From NCBI GenBank assembly GCA_030600745.1, contig JAUVLL010000182.1:1-6819 (forward strand): a stretch of DNA of 6,819 bases, read 5' to 3'. The stretch's first letter is position 1. Each line of letters starts with the position of its first letter. This document shows, one piece after another, positions 1-6,132 of this stretch. The notes below the pieces were generated by a model that was not told the DNA's origin, ran no database searches, and was given only the letters and a program-made list of their open reading frames with translations. Source of the DNA: Spirochaetaceae bacterium (GTDB lineage Bacteria; Spirochaetota; Spirochaetia; B11-G9). The position numbers and the translations under genes were made by a program.

Positions 1-2375
1 AGGAAATTGCATATAAGTATCAGCTTGGAAGTGAAGAGATTGCAAAGCTCGATTATCTGGCTGAAAAACCTGAGCTGGAATCTGATTACACTTCTCCTGT
101 ACTGAACTATGAACCCGACAAATGTATTAAATGCGGAAGATGTGTAACAGCCTGTACTGTTGTTCAGGGTAAGAGCGTTTTGTCTTTTGTAGAGCGTGGG
201 TTTTATATGTATCCGTCACCGGATTTCACTAATTGGGGAGACTCTACATGTGATGGATGTGGAGAATGTGTTCAGTCCTGTCCTACTGGCGCATTAGTAG
301 AAAAACCCCTGGTATCTATGATTCGTGCTATGGATATTGATAAAAAAGTAAAAACCACATGTACCTACTGCGGTGTAGGTTGTCAGGTTGAAATGTGGGT
401 TAAAAATGATCAGGTTGTAAGAGTTCGCGGTGTTAATGCAAAACCCAATAACGGCAGACTCTGTGTTAAAGGCAGGTTTGGTTACGAATTTATTACCAAT
501 AAAGATAGATTGACTACTCCTCTTATTAGAAAAAATGGAGAGTTGGTTGAAGCCGGCTGGGATGAAGCTCTTGATTTGATTGCAGAAAAAATGACTGAAA
601 TAAGAGATACTCATGGTTCCGATGCTCTTGCAGGTTTAGCTTCTGCCAGATGTACAAACGAAGATAACTATGTTTTCCAGAAATTTTTCAGAGCATCTAT
701 GGGAACAAATAATGTTGATCACTGTGCACGTCTCTGTCATGCCCCGACAGTAGCCGGTCTTGGTAAGGCTTTTGGATCAGGTGCTATGACTAACCCTGTT
801 GAGGAGTTTGCAGATGCCGACTGTATTCTTATTACAGGTACGAATGCTACAGAAACTCATCCGGTAACAGGGACGTATATTAGAAATGCAGCTGCCAAAG
901 GGGCCAGGATTCTTGTATTTGATCCCCGTAAAATTGATATAGTTGGTGATGCATATCTCTGGATGCGTCAGAAATCCGGAACAGATGTTGCCTGGATAAA
1001 TGGTATGATCAATGTAATAATTACAGAAGGTTATGCAAATGATGAGTTTATTAAAGAAAGAACAGAGGGGTTTGAAAAACTTAAAAAGGCTGTGGCTTCC
1101 TATACACCGGAAAAGGTAGAGGAAATTACAGGAATTAAAGCTGATGATCTTCGGGAAGCTGCCAGAGTCTATGCAAGCTCCGAAAAATCATCAATTGTCT
1201 ATGCCATGGGTATTACCCAGCATGTTACAGGTACAGATAATGTTCTTTCCCTTGCAAACCTGGCAATGGTAACCGGTCAGATTGGACGGGCATCTACTGG
1301 TGTTAATCCCCTAAGAGGTCAGAACAATGTTCAGGGTGCCTGTGACTTTGGCGGATTGCCGAATGTTTATTCAGGATACCAGAAGGTAACTAGTCCTTTA
1401 GTAAAAGAAAAATTCCAGAAAGCCTGGGATGTTCCCAACCTTTCAGATAAGGAAGGGCTTACTATTGTAGAGATGATGAACGAAGCAGCGGAGGGGAAGG
1501 TTAAGGGACTTTATATAATGGGCGAGAATCCCATGTTGTCAGATCCTAACCTTAATCACGTAAAAGAAGCTCTTGAAAAACTTGATTTTCTTGTTGTTCA
1601 GGATATTTTTCCTACAGAAACAACTGAGTTTGCAGATGTTGTCCTTCCTGCATCCAGTGCAGCAGAAAAAGAGGGTACTTTTACAAACTCTGACAGGGCT
1701 GTTCTAAGGGTAAGACCTGCTCTCGAATCTCCTGGTAATTCCAGAGGGGACTGGGAAATTTTGTGTGATCTTTCTACAAGAACAGGTTATCCAATGAACT
1801 ATAGTGACAGTAATGCTGTAATGGAAGAGATTGCAGAGCTAACTCCTATTTATGGTGGAATCAGTTATGAGCGTTTGGAGACTGAACATCTGGCATGGCC
1901 TTGTCCGACACCGGAACACAAAGGTACAACTTTTTTACATGCAAAGAAATTCTCCAGAGGGCTGGGACTTTTTACACCAGTAGATTTTATACCTCCTGCA
2001 GAGCAGCCGGATGAAGAATTTCCTTTTATTCTGACTACAGGACGTATGCTCTTTCATTATCATACTGCTACAATGACCCGTCGTTCGGCACCTCTCAGAG
2101 AGTTTGCTCCTGAAGGTTATTTGGAAATTTGCAGGGAAGATCTTAAAGATCTTGGAGCAGCCGATGGAGATAAATTACAGATTACCTCCAGAAGAGGTGT
2201 TATTACAGCAAAGGCAAAGATGAGCGACAGGGTAGCCAAGGGTGTGATTTTCATTCCCTTTCACTTTAGCGAATCCCCTGTAAATGCACTTACCAATGAT
2301 GTTCTTGATCCAATTTCTAAAATACCGGAGCTTAAAGTTGCTGCCTGCAGGGTAGAGGTGGTCCGTGAGTCTTAA
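1..2375 (+). CDS. fdhF: Formate dehydrogenase catalytic (alpha) subunit, NuoG-like, Cys type; 5' end missing
   Basis: Catalytic subunit of a Mo/W-bisPGD formate dehydrogenase (also called fdhA), oxidising formate to CO2 or running in reverse, probably cytoplasmic. The reading frame is open from base 3 without a start, so the gene begins outside the window; about 790 codons are visible and the NuoG-like family usually has roughly 100 more. Seen in order: a CxxCxxCxxxC ferredoxin cluster (codons 123-155), a second one followed by Pro (249-284), the molybdopterin-domain 4Fe-4S motif CxxCxxxC (360-383) with its fourth Cys at 462 and a Lys at 468, then the active-site stretch VDHCARLCHAP with Cys TGT at 735-737 where E. 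coli FdhF has Sec140, followed by His. The Arg matching FdhF Arg333 (in LRGQNNVQGACD) is at 1314. The C-terminal dinucleotide-binding domain covers about 2040-2370. The N-terminal clusters suggest electron exchange with a NuoF/HydB-like NAD(P) subunit encoded upstream; that partner is inferred. Adjacent fdhD and mobA support formate dehydrogenase over other members of the family. Confidence 0.93.
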   Translation, partial: EIAYKYQLGSEEIAKLDYLAEKPELESDYTSPVLNYEPDKCIKCGRCVTACTVVQGKSVLSFVERGFYMYPSPDFTNWGDSTCDGCGECVQSCPTGALVEKPLVSMIRAMDIDKKVKTTCTYCGVGCQVEMWVKNDQVVRVRGVNAKPNNGRLCVKGRFGYEFITNKDRLTTPLIRKNGELVEAGWDEALDLIAEKMTEIRDTHGSDALAGLASARCTNEDNYVFQKFFRASMGTNNVDHCARLCHAPTVAGLGKAFGSGAMTNPVEEFADADCILITGTNATETHPVTGTYIRNAAAKGARILVFDPRKIDIVGDAYLWMRQKSGTDVAWINGMINVIITEGYANDEFIKERTEGFEKLKKAVASYTPEKVEEITGIKADDLREAARVYASSEKSSIVYAMGITQHVTGTDNVLSLANLAMVTGQIGRASTGVNPLRGQNNVQGACDFGGLPNVYSGYQKVTSPLVKEKFQKAWDVPNLSDKEGLTIVEMMNEAAEGKVKGLYIMGENPMLSDPNLNHVKEALEKLDFLVVQDIFPTETTEFADVVLPASSAAEKEGTFTNSDRAVLRVRPALESPGNSRGDWEILCDLSTRTGYPMNYSDSNAVMEEIAELTPIYGGISYERLETEHLAWPCPTPEHKGTTFLHAKKFSRGLGLFTPVDFIPPAEQPDEEFPFILTTGRMLFHYHTATMTRRSAPLREFAPEGYLEICREDLKDLGAADGDKLQITSRRGVITAKAKMSDRVAKGVIFIPFHFSESPVNALTNDVLDPISKIPELKVAACRVEVVRES
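2355..2361 (+). promoter_or_regulatory. Ribosome binding site of mobA
   Basis: GAGGTGG lies three bases before the GTG at 2365, inside the last codons of the formate dehydrogenase gene. It is the only purine-rich site near the mobA frame and supports the GTG start; no ATG or other good start is available in that frame. The spacing is short, so initiation may depend partly on ribosomes ending at the formate dehydrogenase stop at 2373-2375. Confidence 0.55.
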
Positions 2376-2961
2376 AACAGATGCTTCCGGCAAAGTTATT
2401 GCCGGTATTCTGGCCGGCGGCGGCAGCCGCCGGTTTGGATCTGATAAAGCCTGTGCTGTCTATGAAGGTAAGTCCCTTCTGGAATGGACTGTTTTTAATG
2501 CTTTATCGATTACCGATAATATCAATATCCTTACAAAAAATCCTGGAAACTATCAGTTTACAGGGTGTAATATTATCCGGGATTTAACGGATGTATCTAC
2601 TCCTATAAGCGGAATAATTTCAATAAAACCTTATGTAAGTGATTGGCTGCTTCTCCTTGCCTGTGATATCCCCTTTTTTGAAAAAAAGGTGCTGGAATTC
2701 CTTTGGGAAAGAAGGGAAAGTGAAAAAGCTACAGTAATACATGTAAATGGGAAGTACCAACCCTTTCTGGGGTTATATCCCAGGAATGTTCTTTACTACT
2801 GGGAAGAAGCTTTTCTTAAGGGTGAGTATCATCTGCAAAGAATAATAGAGAGTATGCCGAAGATAGTAATAGAGCAAAGCGATCTTATGTTTGCCGGTAT
2901 CAGCCTTCAGTCCTTTCTAAATATTAATACTCCTGCAGATCTTGAATTAATTGGAACATAA
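2365..2961 (+). CDS. mobA: Molybdenum cofactor guanylyltransferase MobA
   Basis: Transfers GMP from GTP to molybdopterin to make the guanine dinucleotide cofactor (Mo/W-bisPGD) used by formate dehydrogenase; a cytoplasmic enzyme. The 198-residue length is normal for the family. The nucleotide-binding signature GILAGGGSRRFGSDKA is at residues 14-29, with the conserved Lys at 28. ACDIPF (99-104) supplies the metal-binding Asp, equivalent to E. coli MobA Asp101. QPFLGLYP (132-139) and the C-terminal NINTPADL (186-193) are also typical. The start is GTG, chosen because the signature begins about 14 residues later and a ribosome binding site precedes it. The gene overlaps the formate dehydrogenase stop by 11 bases and runs one base into fdhD, so the three are almost certainly one transcript with coupled translation. 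Two GC-rich hairpins fall in its first 25 codons. A MobA-like CTP or other nucleotide transferase (MocA type) is less likely next to a bisPGD enzyme. Confidence 0.9.
   Translation: MSLKTDASGKVIAGILAGGGSRRFGSDKACAVYEGKSLLEWTVFNALSITDNINILTKNPGNYQFTGCNIIRDLTDVSTPISGIISIKPYVSDWLLLLACDIPFFEKKVLEFLWERRESEKATVIHVNGKYQPFLGLYPRNVLYYWEEAFLKGEYHLQRIIESMPKIVIEQSDLMFAGISLQSFLNINTPADLELIGT
2387..2433 (+). other. Two consecutive hairpins at the 5' end of mobA
   Basis: Two perfect inverted repeats lie just after the mobA start. The first has CCGGCAA (2387-2393) pairing with TTGCCGG (2399-2405) across a five-base loop. The second has CCGGCGGC (2414-2421) pairing with GCCGCCGG (2426-2433) across GGCA. The second coincides with codons for the Gly/Arg-rich nucleotide-binding loop, so part of its GC content is forced by the protein. 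They begin 12 bases after the formate dehydrogenase stop. No T-run follows, so they do not look like a terminator; slowing mobA translation or protecting the upstream message is possible. Confidence 0.45.
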
Positions 2962-3758
2962 TGTACACTGCAAATTCGTCTTTAATAATATCAGAAGAAG
3001 AAATTACAAGATATAAACATGGTGTATCAGAAAAAGTGATAGATCCTGTTATATGTGAAGAATGGTTTAATCTATACCTTAATAACAAACTTATCTATCA
3101 GACCCCTGTTCTGGATCAGGAAATTGATGATCTTATTTACGGTTTACTTTTTGTTAAAGGACATATCCAGGTAGGGGCGAACGGCCGTTCACCCCTACTT
3201 GATATTACCCAAAAAGATAGATCCTGGTATATCAGTTTATCAGATATCCTTTCCGGACAGTCTATAAGGCAAATGGTGGAAGAGGCTTTTAGTTTTATCG
3301 ATTCCGGCAAAGAACCATCAGCCGGTATTCAGAAAAAATACAGAGCTGATACGATTCTTGATTTGATGAGAGAGTTTCAGAGACTACCCTCTGTATACCA
3401 TGAAACAGGTGGTGTCCACATGGCTGCCTTTGCTACTGACTCGATTTTATACTGGGCTGATGATGTAAGCCGACGCAATTCGGTTGATAAAGTAATTGGT
3501 AAAGTATTTCAGGCTGACATATCTTTTAATGACGGTATTTTTGTTACTTCAGGACGGATATCTTCTGACATTGTTATTAGAATGATTAAAACAGGAGTAG
3601 AGTTGATAGCATCTGTTTCTGCACCTATGGATAAGGCAATACGTCTTGCTGAGCATTACGGTATAACTCTCTGCGGTTTTGCCAGAGGCGGACGAATGAA
3701 TATTTATACCCATGATAAAAGAGTTATTACCCTTAAATCTGAACTTATGAAAACTTAA
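2961..3758 (+). CDS. fdhD: FdhD-family formate dehydrogenase sulfuration factor, lacking the CxxC motif
   Basis: FdhD binds Mo-bisPGD and passes sulfur from a cysteine desulfurase to the metal, which formate dehydrogenase needs for activity. The family is recognised by TPVLDQEIDDLIYGLLF (48-64), TGGVHMAAF (149-157), DDVSRRNSVDKVIG (167-180, normally eDVGRHNAvDK), TSGRISSD (196-203), SAPMDKAIRLAEHYGITLCGFARG (220-243) and IYTHDKR (248-254). The 265-residue length is normal. Odd points: the sulfur-relay CxxC (Cys121/Cys124 in E. coli) is absent. The only cysteines are at 32 and 238, and the stretch between the first strand region and TGG (about 94-148) has none. The conserved Gly-Arg-His of the DVGRH motif reads Ser-Arg-Arg. 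Residues 71-80 are encoded by a palindromic repeat. The ATG shares its A with the mobA stop (TAATG) and has only a weak GGAA upstream, so re-initiation from mobA is likely. Its normal biochemical activity is uncertain. Confidence 0.88.
   Translation: MYTANSSLIISEEEITRYKHGVSEKVIDPVICEEWFNLYLNNKLIYQTPVLDQEIDDLIYGLLFVKGHIQVGANGRSPLLDITQKDRSWYISLSDILSGQSIRQMVEEAFSFIDSGKEPSAGIQKKYRADTILDLMREFQRLPSVYHETGGVHMAAFATDSILYWADDVSRRNSVDKVIGKVFQADISFNDGIFVTSGRISSDIVIRMIKTGVELIASVSAPMDKAIRLAEHYGITLCGFARGGRMNIYTHDKRVITLKSELMKT
3171..3198. repeat. 28-base palindromic repeat inserted in frame in fdhD
   Basis: Arms 3171-3184 and 3185-3198 are complementary at 13 of 14 pairs with no spacer (the one mismatch is 3178 C against 3191 A). 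The core is GGGCGAAC-GGCC-GTTCACCC. It is far richer in GC than the surrounding gene. Read in the fdhD frame it gives VGANGRSPL(L) with no stop. The related palindrome at 4677-4696 matches its 20-base core at 15 positions. By hand alignment with E. coli FdhD, the stretch between the GHI and LDI positions is about seven residues longer than expected, which agrees with an insertion that kept the frame. Confidence 0.72.
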
Positions 3759-4633
3759 CCAGTATCTAATTTTTGTTTTTCTGCTTTAGTCCGTCTTTTA
3801 TAATCGTACATCCTTTTATCGGCTATCTGTATTATTTCGTCACTACTTAGTGCGTTCTCTGAGTTAGTCTCTGCAAATCCATAACTGGCACTGATATCAT
3901 ATCCGATATCAACCTTTGAATTTCTTTCTTTCAGGGACTCTTCTACACGCTTCCAGATAGATTTTACTTCTTTAAGTCGGCAGCCAGGAAAGATTAACAG
4001 GAATTCATCTCCTCCAAGTCTGCTGAGAATATCAGATTCCCTCATAGCTGATTTTATATCCTGGACAATGTACTTTATCAGGCTATCCCCGGCGTCATGT
4101 CCAAAGTTATCATTTACAATTTTTAGATTGTTGATATCTATATAGCAAATACTTAAAAAAGTATTATCCCTTCGCATTTTTTTTAATTCCTGATTTAGAA
4201 ATTCTATTCCAACTCTACGATTGTACACTCCTGTTAACTCATCATAGGTTGCGAAATGATAGAGCTCTGCTGTTGTAGCCTTAAGATCGCAAATATCTTT
4301 AATAAGTCCTGAGACTCTAATATTCCCATTTGGATCTTTGATTATATTTGCAGAAACAAGAGTATGATGTATTTCCCCGTTATTATCTGTAAGCTGCATT
4401 TCATAATTAGATACAGATTCTTTGGAAAGGAGAACTTTAAGAAATAAGTCCTTGTATTTATTTCCTTTAAATAAAAAAGTAATATTTTTACTAATACATT
4501 TTTTTGGTTCATATCCTGTATATTTTTTTATAGAAGGGCTGACAGTGATAATAATTCCATCTTTATCTGTTTCATAATATATGTCATGGAGGTTTTCGAA
4601 AATTAATCTGTATTTATCATTACTTTTATTCAT
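3755..4633 (-). CDS. PAS-GGDEF diguanylate cyclase
   Basis: Predicted to make cyclic di-GMP from two GTP, in the cytoplasm: no signal peptide or membrane segment is visible. From the chosen ATG it has 292 residues. An N-terminal PAS sensor domain covers about 7-118 (IFENLHDIYYETDKDG at the start, LVSANIIKDPNGNIRVSG near the end), and its ligand cannot be told. The GGDEF domain covers about 124-283. GGDEF is intact at 207-211; Asp166, Asn174 and Asp183 match PleD Asp327, Asn335 and Asp344. RESD (198-201), five residues before GGDEF, is an intact inhibitory I-site, so product feedback is likely. No EAL or HD-GYP domain is present. A GTG at 4657 would add eight residues, but it lies upstream of the apparent -10 box and has no ribosome binding site, so the ATG at 4633 is preferred. 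Its stop overlaps the fdhD stop tail to tail. A link to formate or glutamate metabolism is not shown. Confidence 0.9.
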   Translation of the reverse strand: MNKSNDKYRLIFENLHDIYYETDKDGIIITVSPSIKKYTGYEPKKCISKNITFLFKGNKYKDLFLKVLLSKESVSNYEMQLTDNNGEIHHTLVSANIIKDPNGNIRVSGLIKDICDLKATTAELYHFATYDELTGVYNRRVGIEFLNQELKKMRRDNTFLSICYIDINNLKIVNDNFGHDAGDSLIKYIVQDIKSAMRESDILSRLGGDEFLLIFPGCRLKEVKSIWKRVEESLKERNSKVDIGYDISASYGFAETNSENALSSDEIIQIADKRMYDYKRRTKAEKQKLDTG

Positions 4634-4641
4634 ATTAAAAC

Positions 4642-4670
4642 ATCGTATACGGATCACAATGTTTTGTCAA
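4642..4670 (-). promoter_or_regulatory. Sigma-70-type promoter of the diguanylate cyclase gene
   Basis: On the minus strand a perfect TTGACA (plus-strand positions 4665-4670) is followed, after exactly 17 bases, by TACGAT (4642-4647), which matches four of six -10 bases. Only eight bases separate the -10 box from the ATG at 4633, so transcription would begin at or one or two bases before the start codon. The gene may therefore be independent of gdhA and leaderless. Confidence 0.6.
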
Positions 4671-4676
4671 AACGAC

Positions 4677-4696
4677 GGGCGACCAACCGGTCGCCC
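4677..4696. repeat. Intergenic palindrome, related to the fdhD repeat; possible gdhA terminator
   Basis: GGGCGACC (4677-4684) pairs with GGTCGCCC (4689-4696) over a four-base loop, a strong 8-bp GC stem in the 47-base gap between gdhA and the cyclase gene. It starts eight bases after the gdhA stop and ends just before the cyclase -35 box. Read in the gdhA direction only a short TTTT follows after GTCG, so as an intrinsic terminator it is imperfect. On the plus strand TTATGTTTTTAT follows, which could stop any transcript running through from fdhD. Its sequence marks it as a relative of the palindrome at 3171-3198. Confidence 0.65.
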
Positions 4697-4704
4697 TTAT
4701 GTTT

Positions 4705-6048
4705 TTATACAACACCCTGATCGAGCATGGCATCTGCAACTTTTTTGAATCCTGCGATATTAGCACCGTCCACATAGTTACCCTGTGCATTGATTTCTGC
4801 TGCTGCATTAACACATGCCTGATGAATATTAATCATGATATTATGCAGTTTTTTATCTACTTCTTCACTTGTCCATGAAAGTCTCATGCTGTTTTGGGAC
4901 ATTTCCAGTCCTGAAGTTGCAACACCTCCGGCATTTGCAGCTTTCCCGGGGCCAAAAAGAATTTTATTTTCAATTAAATACTCAACTGCGTCCGGTTCAG
5001 TCGGCATGTTGGCACCTTCAGATATACAGCTGACCCCGTTTGCAACCATGGTTTTAGCTTCCTCCAGAGATACCTCATTCTGAGTTGCACATGGAAGTGC
5101 CACATCTGCTTTTGCAAGTTCCCACGGCCTTTTCCCTTCGAAGTATTCACAACCGTATTCATCTGCATATCCTTTGATACGTCCCCGCTGATTGTTTTTC
5201 AGATCCAGAACAAATGCAAGTTTTTCCTGGTTTATACCATCTTTATCAATTATTGATCCACTTGAATCGGATAGAGAGACAACCTTACCGCCCAAAGCAT
5301 TAATTTTTTGCAGGGCGTACTGTGCAACATTGCCTGAACCAGACAGAAGTACTGTCTTGCCATCGAAGGTTTCTCCTTTTGTTTTAAGCATCTCTTCTGC
5401 AAAATAAACTGCACCGTATCCAGTAGCTTCCGGTCTGATCAGTGAACCGCCCCAATTAAGGCCTTTTCCTGTAAGGATACCTTCAAACCTGTTTTTGAGT
5501 TTTTTATACTGGCCGAACATATATCCAATTTCTCGTCCACCTACGCCGATATCACCTGCCGGAACATCTGTATCTGCTCCAATGTGTCTATATAGTTCAC
5601 TCATAAAGGCTTGTGTGAATGCCATTACTTCATTATCACTCTTTCCTTTTGGATCAAAGTCAGATCCGCCTTTTCCTCCACCCATGGGAAGACCTGTCAG
5701 GCTGTTCTTGAAGATCTGTTCAAACCCCAGGAATTTAAGGATGCCAAGATTTACAGAAGGATGAAATCTTAACCCTCCCTTATAGGGTCCTATTGCGCTG
5801 TTAAATTCAACTCTATAACCTGTGTTAACCTGTACGTCGCCCTTATCATCTACCCAGGGTACTCTGAATATTATTGTTCGTTCCGGTTCTACAAGTCTTT
5901 CAAGAATCTTTGATTTTCTGTAACGGGGAGCATTTTCCAGGAAGGGAGAGAGTGAATCAAGTACCTCTCTTGCAGCCTGAAGGAATTCATTCTCCCAGTA
6001 ATATTTCTTCTTTAAACCATCGTAAACTATGTCGGTGTATTCAGCCAC
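4705..6048 (-). CDS. gdhA: NADP-type glutamate dehydrogenase
   Basis: Reversible amination of 2-oxoglutarate to glutamate, used mainly for ammonium assimilation by the NADP type; a cytoplasmic hexamer. At 447 residues it equals the length of the E. coli enzyme and aligns throughout with class I bacterial glutamate dehydrogenases. GPYKGGLRFHP (87-97) carries Lys90, Lys114 follows in FKNSLTGLP, and PMGGGKGGSDFDPKGKS (121-137) carries the catalytic Lys126. Asp166 in PAGDIGVG is the catalytic acid, and the VATSG Ser379 contacts substrate (C. symbiosum counterparts Lys89, Lys113, Lys125, Asp165, Ser380). The Rossmann nucleotide loop is SGSGNVAQ (236-243). LSDSSG (259-264), as in the E. coli NADP enzyme and unlike LSGPDG of the NAD-specific clostridial one, suggests NADP. 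The start is GTG with a good AGGAG eight bases before it. It has its own promoter and appears monocistronic, with a palindrome just after the stop. Confidence 0.96.
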   Translation of the reverse strand: MAEYTDIVYDGLKKKYYWENEFLQAAREVLDSLSPFLENAPRYRKSKILERLVEPERTIIFRVPWVDDKGDVQVNTGYRVEFNSAIGPYKGGLRFHPSVNLGILKFLGFEQIFKNSLTGLPMGGGKGGSDFDPKGKSDNEVMAFTQAFMSELYRHIGADTDVPAGDIGVGGREIGYMFGQYKKLKNRFEGILTGKGLNWGGSLIRPEATGYGAVYFAEEMLKTKGETFDGKTVLLSGSGNVAQYALQKINALGGKVVSLSDSSGSIIDKDGINQEKLAFVLDLKNNQRGRIKGYADEYGCEYFEGKRPWELAKADVALPCATQNEVSLEEAKTMVANGVSCISEGANMPTEPDAVEYLIENKILFGPGKAANAGGVATSGLEMSQNSMRLSWTSEEVDKKLHNIMINIHQACVNAAAEINAQGNYVDGANIAGFKKVADAMLDQGVV

Positions 6049-6054
6049 GTATAA

Positions 6055-6064
6055 TTCTCCTTTT
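6055..6064 (-). promoter_or_regulatory. Ribosome binding site of gdhA
   Basis: The minus strand reads AAAAGGAGAA here, with the AGGAG core eight bases before the GTG at 6048. This spacing fixes the GTG as the start and matches the known N-terminal length of the family. Confidence 0.85.
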
Positions 6065-6086
6065 GAAAATAGTAATATCGGTTTTC

Positions 6087-6114
6087 ATGGTAGCATGGAA
6101 ATGCCGGTTGTCAA
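6087..6114 (-). promoter_or_regulatory. Promoter of gdhA, extended -10
   Basis: On the minus strand a perfect TTGACA (6109-6114) is followed after 16 bases by TACCAT (6087-6092), preceded by TGC, giving an extended -10 (TGnTACCAT). The predicted start near 6080 leaves a leader of about 30 bases. An AT-rich stretch upstream (6115-6140) could act as an UP element. A near-perfect inverted repeat at 6082-6101 covers the -10 box and could be an operator. The promoter begins within about 20 bases of the stop of the upstream gene. Confidence 0.65.
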
Positions 6115-6132
6115 TAAAATATTTTATAATAT

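Noticed and set aside
180..182. TTG as a start codon for the formate dehydrogenase gene
   Set aside because: The frame is open and coding upstream to base 3, including a complete CxxCxxCxxxC cluster at 123-155, so the true start lies outside the window.
294..614. Open frame on the minus strand inside the formate dehydrogenase gene
   Set aside because: No family resemblance or ribosome binding site, and it lies opposite strongly conserved iron-sulfur and molybdopterin motifs.
735..800. Possible SECIS element after the active-site codon
   Set aside because: The codon is TGT (Cys), so no SECIS is needed, and no convincing stem-loop was seen at the right distance.
3759..3790. T-rich stretch after fdhD as a terminator
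   Set aside because: There are T-runs but no GC stem before them, and the stretch is coding sequence of the opposite gene.
4655..4657. GTG as the start of the PAS-GGDEF gene
   Set aside because: No ribosome binding site, the extra residues match nothing in the family, and it lies between the -35 and -10 boxes of the apparent promoter.
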